64,000 nt of DNA from Furcasterigmium furcatum (Eukaryota > Ascomycota > Sordariomycetes > Glomerellales > Plectosphaerellaceae). Below the pieces are notes generated by a model, which saw only the letters and a program-made list of their open reading frames with translations, ran no database searches and was not told where the DNA came from. Positions 54,059-64,000 of this stretch are shown piece by piece. The position numbers and the translations under genes are program-made. The stretch spans positions 310,001 through 374,000 of the forward strand of contig BCIA01000007.1 of NCBI GenBank assembly GCA_001599815.1. The letters are read 5' to 3'. Within the stretch, counting starts at the first letter, position 1; every line of letters starts with the position of its first letter.

Positions 54059-57000
54059 ATGACCACCCAACTGCTCGCGACGGAGCTTGCGAACCTCATC
54101 CAGGAGAGCAAGCGGAAGCACAATGACCTGAGAGTGGTGAGACGCCGCCGTCTTTTCGCGACAAGAGGTTTTCAGAGGCTGACATGAACCCAGGCTGCTG
54201 AAAAGTCCCTCGAGGAACTCAAGACTATCAAGGCCTCCAACGAGACCCAGGCTGCTGCCGGTTGGTTCCACTGCACCCAAGTCCGTCTCACTGCCGTATC
54301 TGACCCGCGGCAGAGCTCGCTCAACGACCCAACTTCGTCAACCCGTTCATCATTGCCTGCGGCACGAAGAATGTCAAGTTCACGGGCATCGCTATCGTCT
54401 GTCTGCAACGGCTCATCGTCGCCCGCGCCCTGCCGAGAGGGAAGCTGGACCAGGCTCTAGAGGCTCTCCGGGAAGCCACCTCTGCTGGTCTCGATGTCCA
54501 GCTCAAGATCCTCCAAGCTCTGCCATCTCTGCTCCAGAACTACTCCAGCGACCTGCGAGGCGATCTTCTGGTTACGACGCTGAACATCTGCTTCGTGCTT
54601 CAGACCAGCAAGAATGCCATTGTCAACAATACTTCGGCCGCCACCCTGCAGCAGCTGGTGGTGTCCGTCTTTGACAAGGTCGTGGCGGAAGATAGTAGGT
54701 CTTGTGGTGCCCTATAATGATGCGGTCACCATGCTAACGGATGCGCAGAGGCTGGCAACGGCCCAACTGCTGGTGAAGCTCCAACCAGCGATGGCACCGT
54801 CGAGCTCCGTGCCTCGGCGCTTGATGCCTACAGGGTGAGCAGCTTCTCTCTTGGCCACAGACAACGTGTCTTGTGCTAACACCACCAGGTCTTCAACGAT
54901 CTTTGCCTCATGACTGAGAGTCAACGACCGGAATACCTGCGATTCTCTGGCCTCCCCCAGACATTTGGCCTCGAGCTGATAGAATCAGTCCTGACGAACC
55001 ATGCGTCCATCTTCCTGACCCACCCTGAGCAAACGAACATTCTCCGTGTCAGGGTGATGCCGTTCATCATCAGCGCGCTCCGGGGAAAGCCCAACTTTGC
55101 AACGACCGTCCGCCTCGTACGAATCCTCTACACTCTCCTCCGCCGACATCTGAGCGTCCTTCCCACGGAGAGCGGGGACGCACTTGATATCCTCACACAC
55201 CTGCTCGACCAAGACACTGCGCTGTGGAAGCGAGCCCTGTGTATGGAAGTGTTCAGGGGCATCTTTTCTGAACATGCACTGGTCAGGCGCATCTTTGCCC
55301 TCTACGATGCTCGCGAAGACCAGAAAGATATCTTGAAGAACCTCACGGCAACATTCGTCCGCCTTTCTACCGAGAAGCCGGCCGTCATCGGGCTTGGACA
55401 CCAGTCCTCCATCCCAGTTTCCAATCCGTACGGTAATGGGGGAGGCTCGGCAGATCACGCCTTGCTCGAGGCCAGCGTCACTGGCATCATTGGCAGCGGT
55501 GTCTCGTCTGAGGGCTCTAACACTGGCATCAGCACGCAATGGAGCAATATGCGGATACCTTGCATTGACCAGCTCGACAAGACAGAAGCCCCCCCTATTC
55601 CCGAGTCGTACGTGTACAGCCTGACGCTCTCTTGCATCTCGTCCTTCTCCGAGGGCCTTGCCAAGTTCATCCTGCCCTTGACAGTCCCGGCCGAAGGGCG
55701 CAGCCGCAAACGCAACATCAAAGCCGACGCCGGGCGTGACTCGCCGGCTCCTTCCGCAGAGGGTTCGCCGCATCCTCTTGGGCCTAGAGGTCAGCTGGAG
55801 AGGTCGGGTTCCTTTAAGAAGAACCCTGTGCCCCGCAACCCCCTGTCCATGGAAGATCACCCCCTCTTCGCGGAGGTCAAGGTGTGTGCCGCCATTGTCG
55901 ACGAGTGCTGGCCAGCGTTTCTGGCAACCTGCTCCACCTTCCTGTACGCGGCACTGGACTCCGAGTACTACCACGGTCTTGTCCGGGCATTCCAGAGATT
56001 CGCGCACGTGGCAGGTCTCCTCCAGCTCACAACACCGCGGGATGCCTTTTTGACGACCCTGGGAAAGGCTGCTGTGCCTCCAAATGTCCTCACAGCCTGC
56101 CTCAATGCCGGCACTAGTCGGCCCGCCACCGCTGAAACCCCGACTACTGCCAACAGCATCCTGAGCAATGCGAAGGGACTTTTGAGTGTGGACAGCTTGG
56201 TCACTCCAACTTCTGCCACGGCAGACAGAGGCCGGCAGCCCTCCTTTGACGTCGGTGCTGGGACTCTCACAACACGCAACCTTTTATGCTTGAGAGCTTT
56301 GCTCAATCTCGGCATTGCCTTGGGCCCGACGCTCAATACGTCCTGGCGTATCGTCCTTGAAACCCTCCAGCAGGCAGATTTTGTCCTCTTCTCTACCAAC
56401 AAGACCCCCGGCCGGACTCCCACCGCGGCCAGAACAACCGATCAAACAGCCGAGAACGAGGCAAACACTTTGCTGTCGAACTTTGCATCAGAGACCCGGT
56501 CTGTAGAAACAGCCGCATCACGACTTATTGAGAGCACAGTCGACTTCCCTAACGATGCCTTCGTTCAAGTAGTTGACGCTATCTGCAACCTGCTGGATCG
56601 AAAGCGGGAAGCCAAAGAGGAGAAGCCGGAGGAAGCAAACCAACCCCAGTCACCCTTGTCCGGGGGTGGACTCATGGCCCCCTCGACACACCATCGCAGA
56701 GCCTCGAGTACATCTGTTGGCCCAGGCGGCCCCAATCAGGAGAACCAGTTTGCCCTGGCCAAGCTCGGAGACCTCGCCTCGATCAATATTGAGCGCCTTC
56801 TTTCCTATGATCCCGAAATTTCAGGCTGGACCACGCTTACCTCGGAACTGATCCGCACTTTAAATTCAGCCCCCGCCACCGCCACGGTGCGCTCGCGGGC
56901 TGCAGACATACTCGTCAGGCTGGCTCTCGAATCGGCGGATGTTGCCAGCTCTCTCGAGGAAGACGAGAAGGGTGCTGTTCAGCTTCAAGTCTTGAAGGTC

Positions 57001-59603
57001 CTCAGAGACGCACTTGTCCCCTTGCAGCAGGAAAACAGGGACACTTCGGTCGCCAGCCATGCTACTGACATTGACATCCACAAAGCGATCCTTGATGGCG
57101 TGAAGAGTTTGCTGGAGAATTGCGGCGAGACTCTTGTCAGCGGGTGGGAGGTCATCTTTGAGATTATTGGATCCATCTTCCTCCGCCAGCAGTTTTCCCC
57201 TGAGGATCGCGGAGAGGCCGACTCCCAGGCGACCGCTCTCGTTACCAGATCGGGCAAGCTTGTCAGGTCGTCCTTCAGCTCTCTACAGCTCATTTGCTCC
57301 GACTTTTTGTCGTCCCTACCCAAGCCCTGCTTTCTCAAGCTGGTTGATACTTTGTACAAGTTCTGTTCCCAGGACGACGACCTCAATATTGCACTCACGG
57401 TACGCACACAGCCCTTGTCCCATAGAAGTCGTACGTACTAACATTTTCCAGACCGTCACCTTCTTCTGGGATCTGTCGGACTTTCTCTCGGGGCAGAACA
57501 AGTCCATGACGATTAAATCGGACATCCTGGAAGGATCCGGTGTGGCCGATTTGGTAAAGAGGGCATCGCAGCCCGATCACCAAGGGGCCAATGCCGCCTT
57601 GTGGATGCTGCTGCTATTACGGCTTACCACGGTAACCTCGGATGACCGGTTGGAGCTGCGGAACAGTGAGTGAACTGGAAGTCCTCTTTATGAAACTCGA
57701 ATAATTGACGGTTGTAGGTGCCATCCAAACGCTGCTCAGGATATTTGACGCATACGGCGACAACCTGGATCCGGAAGCATGGTACACATGTGTCAAATTC
57801 GTCATCTTCCGTCTCCTGTCTTCCATCGAAGAGGAGCTGCAGGATGCCGATGAGGAACCTGGTGCACAAGACAGCCGAGAGTGGCACGGCACCTCAGTCA
57901 TTGTCTTGAACGGCATCTCAGAGCTATTAGGGACCTATCTCGAGGTCCTCTCGAGGCATCCTTCGTTCAATGATCTGTGGCAGGAGCTGCTCAACCACTT
58001 CACCGCCTTGTTGAACTTCAAGGTGCTCGACATCAACACTGCCCTGTTCAAGGCTCTGGGCAACATTGTCAGCCCGGATCACCACAGCAGCAGGGCCATC
58101 TTCAACCCTGAGACTGTCGAGTCGGCGTGGCAACTCTGGTCCGGTGGCATACCGGTCTCAGCAGACGCTGGCCCCGAAAAGGCGGACAATTCAAACTGTC
58201 TCATCGCCTATGTCGGATCGTTTTACGACATCTATCGGCTCATCAAGGAGGACCTGGATGTGGAGAAGGTGCGCCAGATCCTGACGCTGTTCCGAGAGGC
58301 ACTGCAGACGGCGAGCGTGGGAACGTACGTCAACGACGTGGAATACGCCACGCCCCTGCAGAACAAGGTTCTAGAAGCCATTGGGAAAATCCGGACCGAC
58401 CTCGCCGGAGTTCCTGCTGCCATGATCTCACAGGTTGCCGAGTTTGTGCGATTGCCTTTCGCCGAGAAGGATGACAACAGCGACTCCAAGAGGACTTTCG
58501 TCGCACTGTCCAAGGGCAGCATGACTATTCTTCAGGGGTTGATCCTGAAGAACGCCTCAGACGCGGACATTTACTCGAGCGAAGCGCTCGCGGCAGCCCT
58601 GGCAGCTCTCGTCCAGCCGATCGCGCTCAAATACAACTTCAGCATTGTGACGAAGTCCATACAGCCGTGGCGGCTGGCCACAAATTCGGCATTGGCCGTG
58701 CTCGAGGCAACCTTGCCCCATCTACACGGCCCGGAAATCCCTCGCAGCATGATCCAGAGGATCTGGGAGCTCATCGTGGAGATGGCGGACGGCATCATCA
58801 GCGCGGATTCCTCGCTTGTTCCGCACGTCAGTAACCTCGCGGATGACCAGGCGTTCGATATCACTTCCTTCAGGAGGCTCCGTGATTTGATCATGCCCTC
58901 CCTCGGAGCAGATGTCATCCCGGACGGCACACGAAAAACGTACGCGGAGAGCCTCTTCCGCACCTCGATTATCCACGCCCCATCGCCAGGAGAGACGTCT
59001 CTCATTTACGGCGGCGGCAGCGGAGGCGACGGCACGGGGGTCGCGGGGCTGTACAAATCCAGAGCAGGCCGGACAATCGACCCAGTTCCTACTGCCCGCG
59101 ACAAGATGAGCTACGTCTGCCTTGACGAGCTGTTTTCCCTGGTAGCGGCATACGACGAGCCGAGCGGCCCTGCCATCGTTGTCCAGCCGCCCACGCCGAG
59201 GTTCCCTCCTCCGAAGCAGTACTCCGGCAATCAGCAGGCTTCGGAGAATCCGCAGGCGCTCCATGTGCGCACGGCGCGTACGGCCGCGCCTTTCCTCATC
59301 TTCAGAGCGGCTCTGCCGCTTCGGTCGTTCGTCGCGGACCAGCCGCTCCGGGGACGAATGCCCCAGCCGCTCTCCCAGCGCCGCGAGCTGCTGCGGGTGC
59401 TGCAGAGCCTGGTCGACCTGAAGAGCCAGCCTGAGGCGATCCCCGACACGCAGAATGTGGATTGCGAGGGGAGGAAGCACCTGCTGCGCCTGTATCCCCT
59501 TCTCGTGGGAACCGTGCGCGTGGCGGGGGCCGCGGGAGACGAGGGCGTGCTGAGGCTGGCGAGCGAGGCGCTGGAGATTGTCGGGGGTGAGTTGGGCGTT
59601 TGA
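54059..59603 (+). CDS. mon2: Mon2-like endosome-to-Golgi trafficking protein
   Basis: Large peripheral membrane scaffold related to the BIG/GBF Arf-GEFs but without a Sec7 domain; with Dop1 it works in retrograde traffic and flippase (Neo1) function. Exons are 54059-54136, 54194-54260, 54314-54694, 54749-54834, 54889-57399, 57452-57665 and 57718-59603; 5223 bp, 1740 residues, normal for the family. The N-terminal DCB-type region reads LATELANLIQESKRKHNDLR and FVNPFIIACGTKNVKFTGIA, followed by the HUS-type region LCLMTESQRPEYLRF. The middle carries Ser/Pro inserts (about 600-640 and 790-880), and the C-terminal part has the repeated helical HDS-like blocks. All exon joins keep frame. No membrane segment is present. 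Confidence 0.9.
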
Positions 59604-60726
59604 GCGAGCGAGCGTGCCATGTTCCGAGATCCTGGAGATCCCTCGGGGTTTTATATGAAGCATTAATAGACGTGTTTCCGAGCCGGTGGTCTTTCTCCGC
59701 TGGTGTCTCGATCTGCAAACGGCGCCATCCGCCGCCCCAGGACCGGGCCATCGCCGATCGAAGAGCTGCTCCAGCTGTATTGCGGGGGAGTTGGGCAGCT
59801 GTCGATCTAGCTGGTGAACCGTGGGGATCGACGTCGATCACTGTAGCCTGCCCTCTTTTCGGTTCGGGTCGGTGAGTACGTAGCCGGCATGTAAAGTAGA
59901 GCATGAATTCATTTGCGAGCTAAAGCTCCTGCTGCCAGTTGGAGTCTTGGTTGGCAGCTTCGGGGTTGCCTAGTCGAACTTTTTATGCATTCGCCCCTGA
60001 ATGATGTCGCCCCTTTTCGTCCCTTCAGGCGCCCCTGGGGTTGGCCCTGACTGGTGCCGCTCGCCAAGGTCCGTTAGCTGTTCCTGGTGGGGGCGGGGCC
60101 ACCGCTACGATGGATGCCACATCTGCTTTAGGCGGTCGGCACTGGTGGATTGCCACGGGCTGGGCTTAGGTCAGTGGAGGTGCGTTCCTAGATTGGATGC
60201 GCTAAAGACAAATCGCATCGGCCGCCGGTTTGCCTGCCCGGAGGTCAAGCTCCCTCCCGTCCCGTCTCTCCCTCTCTTACTTTACCTAACCTTGTACATA
60301 AAAGTCCTGTGCGCCCCTGAGACCGCACCCCCGGGCATCCATGCCAGTGCCGAGCTCCTTCACCACCGCAGCAGGCCCGACAAGTTGTTGATCCATTGCC
60401 TCGCCTCTTCGGACTCGCACACGCCGCGCTTTCCTCAATTCGGCCGATGAGGCTGTTTTGGATCATCGCGGGCGCGGGACTGCTGCTTCAGGGGCAGCCG
60501 TGATAAGGAACCACGACTGGAACATCGGACGAAACTCGAACTCGAACCTCCTTGCCGCCGTCCAACGTCTGGCGAGCCGCTCGTCAAGACCTACCCTATA
60601 CCTCCGGTGCGACTCGACGCCTACCCACGTTCATTCGGCTTCGCATTCTCTACCCAGACGCGCCGGGCGCACCCTACACACGCGCCGACGCTCTTCTTGC
60701 GCCTCGTCGGCCGCACATCTTCTACA
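59604..60726. other. Intergene between mon2 and the nucleotide-sugar transporter
   Basis: About 1.1 kb with no exon recognised. The final 250 bp before the ATG at 60727 are pyrimidine-rich and likely the promoter and 5' leader of the transporter. A leader intron is possible but not provable. Confidence 0.45.
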
Positions 60727-62387
60727 ATGGCGATCCTTGGCGGCCGCTCCTCTAGCGGCCCGACGCTCTTTGGCATGCCAGCCAAGCAGTTCTCTCTTAT
60801 CTCTGTACGTCGCCGGGAGGAGCCCTGCGTGTCCTACCGGACGGAAACATGTCTGACCTGCTCTCTCTATAGCTCTGTTTCCAGAACTCGGCCCTCATCC
60901 TCGTACGCGCTGCCCGATGCCCCGAGATACCGACCGTAACACTAAGCTGACCGGAGAACAGGTCATGCATTACTCCCGAATCATGCCCCAGGAGAGCGGC
61001 CACCGATACTTTGCTTCGACCGCCGTCTTCCTCAGCGAGGTTTTCAAGGGGTCATTGTGCTTCGCCTGCGCCGTCGCCGAGGCATCGCAGACGCTTGCGC
61101 CCTCGACGCCGAAGCTGGTCATCTTTGAACAAATATACAATTCCGTCTTCTCGGGCGACGGCTGGAAGCTGATCGTGCCGGCCGTCCTGTACACCCTGCA
61201 AAATACCTTGCAGTATGTTGCCGTTGGTAACCTGGACGCCGTGCATTTTCAGGTCCTGTCGCAATTCAAGGTACGCCACACACGGGCCCGGGGCTGGTTG
61301 TGCTGCCGAACTGCAGACTGACTGACTTGCCAGATCCTCGCCGCGGCCGTCTTCTCCGTCATCATCCTCCGCCGGACCATTGGCCCCAAGCGCTGGCTCG
61401 CTCTTCTGGTTCTCACCCTCGGCGTCTCGGTCGTCTGCCTGCCCCACGAGGACGCGCCGTCGTCGTCGTCGAGCAGCGTCTACTTCCACCACAGCTCCGA
61501 TCACTTCTTCCCCCGGTCCGTGCATGAGCTGGGCCAGTCGGCCGCCGACGGCGCCGCCAAAGTCGCACAGCATCTCACCAAGCGGGCCGCCATCGGTCTC
61601 GACCAAACCGTCGGGAAACGGGCCGTCGCCCACCCGGACGCGGACGACGTCGACCTCGACGCCGACGGGAACAACTACACCGTCGGCGCCGTGGCTGCTC
61701 TGGTGGCGGCCGCCAGCTCCGGCCTGGCCGGCGTCTACTTCGAGAAGCTCATCAAGGAGTCCGCCGGCGTCTCCATCTGGACGCGCAACGTCCAGCTGTC
61801 CTTCTACTCCCTGTTCCCCGCGCTCTTCATCGGCGTCTTCATGAAGGACGGCGCCGAGATCCGCGAGCACAGCTTCTTCGACGGCTACAACTGGGTCGTC
61901 TGGCTCGCCATCGTCCTCCAGGGCCTGGGCGGCGTGCTGTCCAGCCTCTGCATCAACTACGCCGACAACATCGCCAAGAACTTCGCCGCGAGCATAAGCA
62001 TCGTCGTCAGCTTCGTCTTCAGCGTCATCTTCTTCAACTTCTTGTTCGGACCTCAGGTGAGACACACCCGCCCATCTCGTGCATTGCCATCCCGCAGCCG
62101 CTGACCCTGCACAGTTCATCCTCGGCACGGCGCTCGTCATGCTCGCCACGTACCTGTACAGCTTGCCGGACAGGAAGAGCAGGCCGCCGCCCATCTCGAT
62201 CGCGAGCTACGAGAAGCCCTCGATCGACCCGGCCTTCACGCCGCGGACGGCCAACCCGAACAGGATGACCCTGGATCCGCTGGACGCCGTGCGCGGTATC
62301 CAGGGCCTGTCGACCTCGAGACCGGCCTCGCCCATGGTCTACCACCACCGCATACCGTCGGAGAGGGTGAAGGACCGGGGCGACTGA
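60727..62387 (+). CDS. UDP-galactose/nucleotide-sugar transporter (SLC35A type)
   Basis: Golgi antiporter that exchanges cytosolic UDP-sugar for luminal UMP. Exons are 60727-60804, 60873-60902, 60962-61270, 61334-62056 and 62115-62387; 1413 bp, 470 residues. The family motifs are present: FQNSALILVMHYSRIMP at the first helix (built from three exons), SEVFKGSLC, VPAVLYTLQNTLQYVAVGNL and the hallmark QFKILAAAVFSVIILRR, then YFEKLIKESAGVSIWTRNVQ and NYADNIAKNFAASISIVVSF. About 100 residues inserted between helices 4 and 5 make it longer than animal relatives. The C-terminal tail is polar and proline-rich. Exon 2 is a 30-nt microexon. UDP-galactose is the usual cargo for this subgroup; UDP-GlcNAc is an alternative. 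Confidence 0.9.
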
Positions 62388-62687
62388 TCCACCGGGCGTG
62401 AAGATTTGCTAGCTATTGTATAGAAAGAACGACGCGGGGACCGGCGGGACGCGTCCCCGGTTGCATGGGGGTTGGAATAGCCCCTTAGATTAGAGTACAA
62501 GGGCGCATGATAACGGCCGCCATACATACAGCTTCAATGTAATTATTGCCTTGCCGGGCACACCGAAGCAGACCAGCAACCAGATCTCCTCGATGAATGG
62601 TGATTTCTTGAGGTGCCGACAGATCTTGCACCAAGACGCTCCCAAAATACCAAGACTTTCTCGGCCAACCTCCCTCGTAGAATGATC
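62388..62687. other. Short convergent intergene
   Basis: Three hundred bases between two convergent genes. The helicase may have one more small 3' exon here: a GTATGA donor occurs just where its open frame stops, but no acceptor with family-like sequence could be confirmed. Confidence 0.35.
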
Positions 62688-63998
62688 TCATACTTCCGGA
62701 GCAGTCACGATGGTCTCGATCAGCGTGCCCACGACCTCCTCGCAGCTGGCCCAGACATAGACCGTCTCCCCTGGGGACAGGCGAGTGATGAACAGGAGAG
62801 TCTGGCCCTGTCCGATCAGCTTCTTCGAGCTGCCCCTCCAGAAGAAGAGAAGCTCTCGCTCCCCATCTCTCGGATGAGCTGACCTGGAGGGCCCTGCTTG
62901 GCTTGAGCCGGCGTCTCGTCTTCCGCGTCGCGTGCTGATAACATGGTTCCCGCTCGGCTGCTGGCCCCTTTCCGCCACGACGCAGACCCAGGGCGTCTGA
63001 TCCCGCCACCTCGGGACCTGGGCATTGTCGACCCAGACCTGAACCCTCACCACCGCGAGCTTCCGGCCCGGCACGTTCGAATCCCACACCGGCCCATCCC
63101 CGGCACCCCCTTCCATCTTCCTCGCGGCCTCAACATCCCCCGGCGTCGCCCATCGTTCCACCCTCGCCCTCATCCCCGTCCTCGGAAACCCCTCCAGCTT
63201 CACCACCATCCCCTGCCCGAACGGCGGGTTCCGCTTCAACAGCCTCTCGATGTGAAAGAACTCCATCCCCGCCAGCTTCCTCACACTCGTCACCCCCGCC
63301 CTCCTGAGGTCCTCCATCTTCTTCGCCCCAACATCCGGCACCTGCAGCAGCTCCCTCCCATCATCACCCTCCCACGCGCCGGCGGCTATGCCCCTTGCCA
63401 CCTCGAGCGCCATCCGCAGCCCGGCCGCGTCGCGCCGTTGTCCCATCAGGTCCGCCGCGCACCGCAGCACGCGCACGACGACGCGGGCGATCTGCCGCCT
63501 CTCGCCGAGGAGGACGCCCCTCGCCTGCGCGGAGATGCGTGGGGCGTACGCCCACTCGGCGCCGGAGGCCTGGGCCTGGGCGAGGAGGAAGGCCTTCTCC
63601 CACGGCTGCTTCGGGTGGGACACGGCGAGGGGCCAGAGGATCGCGGGGGAGGAGGAGTTGAGGTGACTGAAGAGGGCGCGTTCGGCGGGACGGAGGGGGA
63701 AGGAGAGGAGTTCCGAGGCGCGGGAGGCGGCGGCGAGGATCTCGTCCGGGGGAGGGGCCGGGGGGAGGCCGAGGAGGGCGCAGATTGTCGGGTGGGAGAG
63801 GCGGTGGCGGAGGAGGAGTTGTTGCTGGGCGGGCGTTAGGGGGCGGGATGTTGCTTGGGGAGTCCTGGGAGCTTGGGAGGCTTTGGGGGATGGTGCTCGA
63901 AGAGCCGTCGATGCGGGCGGGGTTGAAGACGATGCCGTTGAGGGTGTCTTCGAGCCCATCTGGGTTGGATGAGGCGGGATGAACAGTTTGGGGGGCAT
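62688..63998 (-). CDS. mer3: Mer3/HFM1-type DNA helicase, C-terminal part (partial at window edge)
   Basis: Only the Sec63-like region of a meiotic ATP-dependent helicase is in view. Mer3/HFM1 unwinds DNA and stabilises joint molecules during crossover formation. The frame of about 436 codons shows the Sec63 pattern: a helical bundle from TPAQQQLLLRHRLSHPTI to IARVVVRVLRCAADLMG, the helix-hairpin-helix LLQVPDVGAKKMEDLRRAGV, KLAGMEFFHIERLLKRNPPF and the beta-sandwich end FFWRGSSKKL with VYVWASCEEVVGTL. The ATPase and winged-helix parts should lie beyond position 64000. The ATG at 63998 is not the gene's start; a small intron may occur near 63870-63960, where another frame also looks open. The end at 62688 is provisional because a donor-like GTATGA overlaps the stop. 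The coding sequence is unusually GC-rich upstream. Confidence 0.75.
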   Translation of the reverse strand: MPPKLFIPPHPTQMGSKTPSTASSSTPPASTALRAPSPKASQAPRTPQATSRPLTPAQQQLLLRHRLSHPTICALLGLPPAPPPDEILAAASRASELLSFPLRPAERALFSHLNSSSPAILWPLAVSHPKQPWEKAFLLAQAQASGAEWAYAPRISAQARGVLLGERRQIARVVVRVLRCAADLMGQRRDAAGLRMALEVARGIAAGAWEGDDGRELLQVPDVGAKKMEDLRRAGVTSVRKLAGMEFFHIERLLKRNPPFGQGMVVKLEGFPRTGMRARVERWATPGDVEAARKMEGGAGDGPVWDSNVPGRKLAVVRVQVWVDNAQVPRWRDQTPWVCVVAERGQQPSGNHVISTRRGRRDAGSSQAGPSRSAHPRDGERELLFFWRGSSKKLIGQGQTLLFITRLSPGETVYVWASCEEVVGTLIETIVTAPEV

Positions 63999-64000
63999 CG

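Noticed and set aside
1..64000. tRNA genes, rRNA, CRISPR arrays, secondary-metabolite backbone genes, intact transposons
   Set aside because: No T-arm-like GTTCRANNC with a matching A box, no palindromic spacer array, no PKS/NRPS/terpene synthase motif and no transposase or reverse transcriptase motif was found by eye.

Overview
This window is nuclear DNA of a filamentous ascomycete (Pezizomycotina; the gene set and style suggest Sordariomycetes, but no genus is claimed). The evidence is: short 50-110 bp introns with GTRNGY donors and a CAG/TAG acceptor, a strong C/G bias at third codon positions, three Zn2Cys6 regulators, an NLR of the fungal NACHT/ankyrin type, and fungal housekeeping genes (mms2, mon2, a UDP-galactose transporter, a mer3-type helicase). 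All exon structures were built by eye: splice sites were placed and the summed exon length was checked to be a multiple of three.

Layout. 0-9.9 kb: a dicarboxylic amino acid permease (one base missing) divergent from an intact aspartate aminotransferase, with GATA sites between them; a decayed coding region; a Zn2Cys6 regulator; a class II aldolase-like protein. 11-18.4 kb: an MFS transporter, a second Zn2Cys6 regulator and a DUF2264 protein, a possible uptake/regulation/breakdown group. 19-27 kb: an acidic coiled-coil protein, a degenerate minisatellite, a short stretch made of two gene-derived shards, then a 1443-residue NLR with an esterase-like N-terminal domain, two successive NACHT modules and near-identical ankyrin repeats. 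27-32.6 kb: an NCS1 permease divergent from a single-exon fusion of an isochorismatase-type cysteine hydrolase and an allophanate-hydrolase-type amidase; GATA sites lie in the shared 1.3 kb intergene. 32.7-43.7 kb: a GT31 glycosyltransferase, an M4 metallopeptidase with an in-frame TAG, a 31-bp minisatellite, a GH88 hydrolase and a divergent third Zn2Cys6 regulator. 43.7-47.7 kb shows no recognisable gene. 47.7-64 kb is a denser housekeeping block: a 936-residue low-complexity protein, a stomatin-like mitochondrial protein, mms2, mon2, a UDP-galactose transporter and the C-terminal part of a mer3/HFM1 helicase cut by the window edge.

The best candidate for an undescribed system is the NCS1 permease plus hydrolase-amidase fusion. 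Its motifs fit import and two-step deamination of biuret or a similar ureide to ammonia and CO2 on one polypeptide, under nitrogen control. The tandem-NACHT NLR and the mosaic of gene shards beside it are the next most interesting. Several lesions (a 1-nt deletion, a TAG in the M4 peptidase, a TAG in an ankyrin repeat, a decayed locus) show that the accessory half of the window is losing genes, or that the assembly carries small errors.
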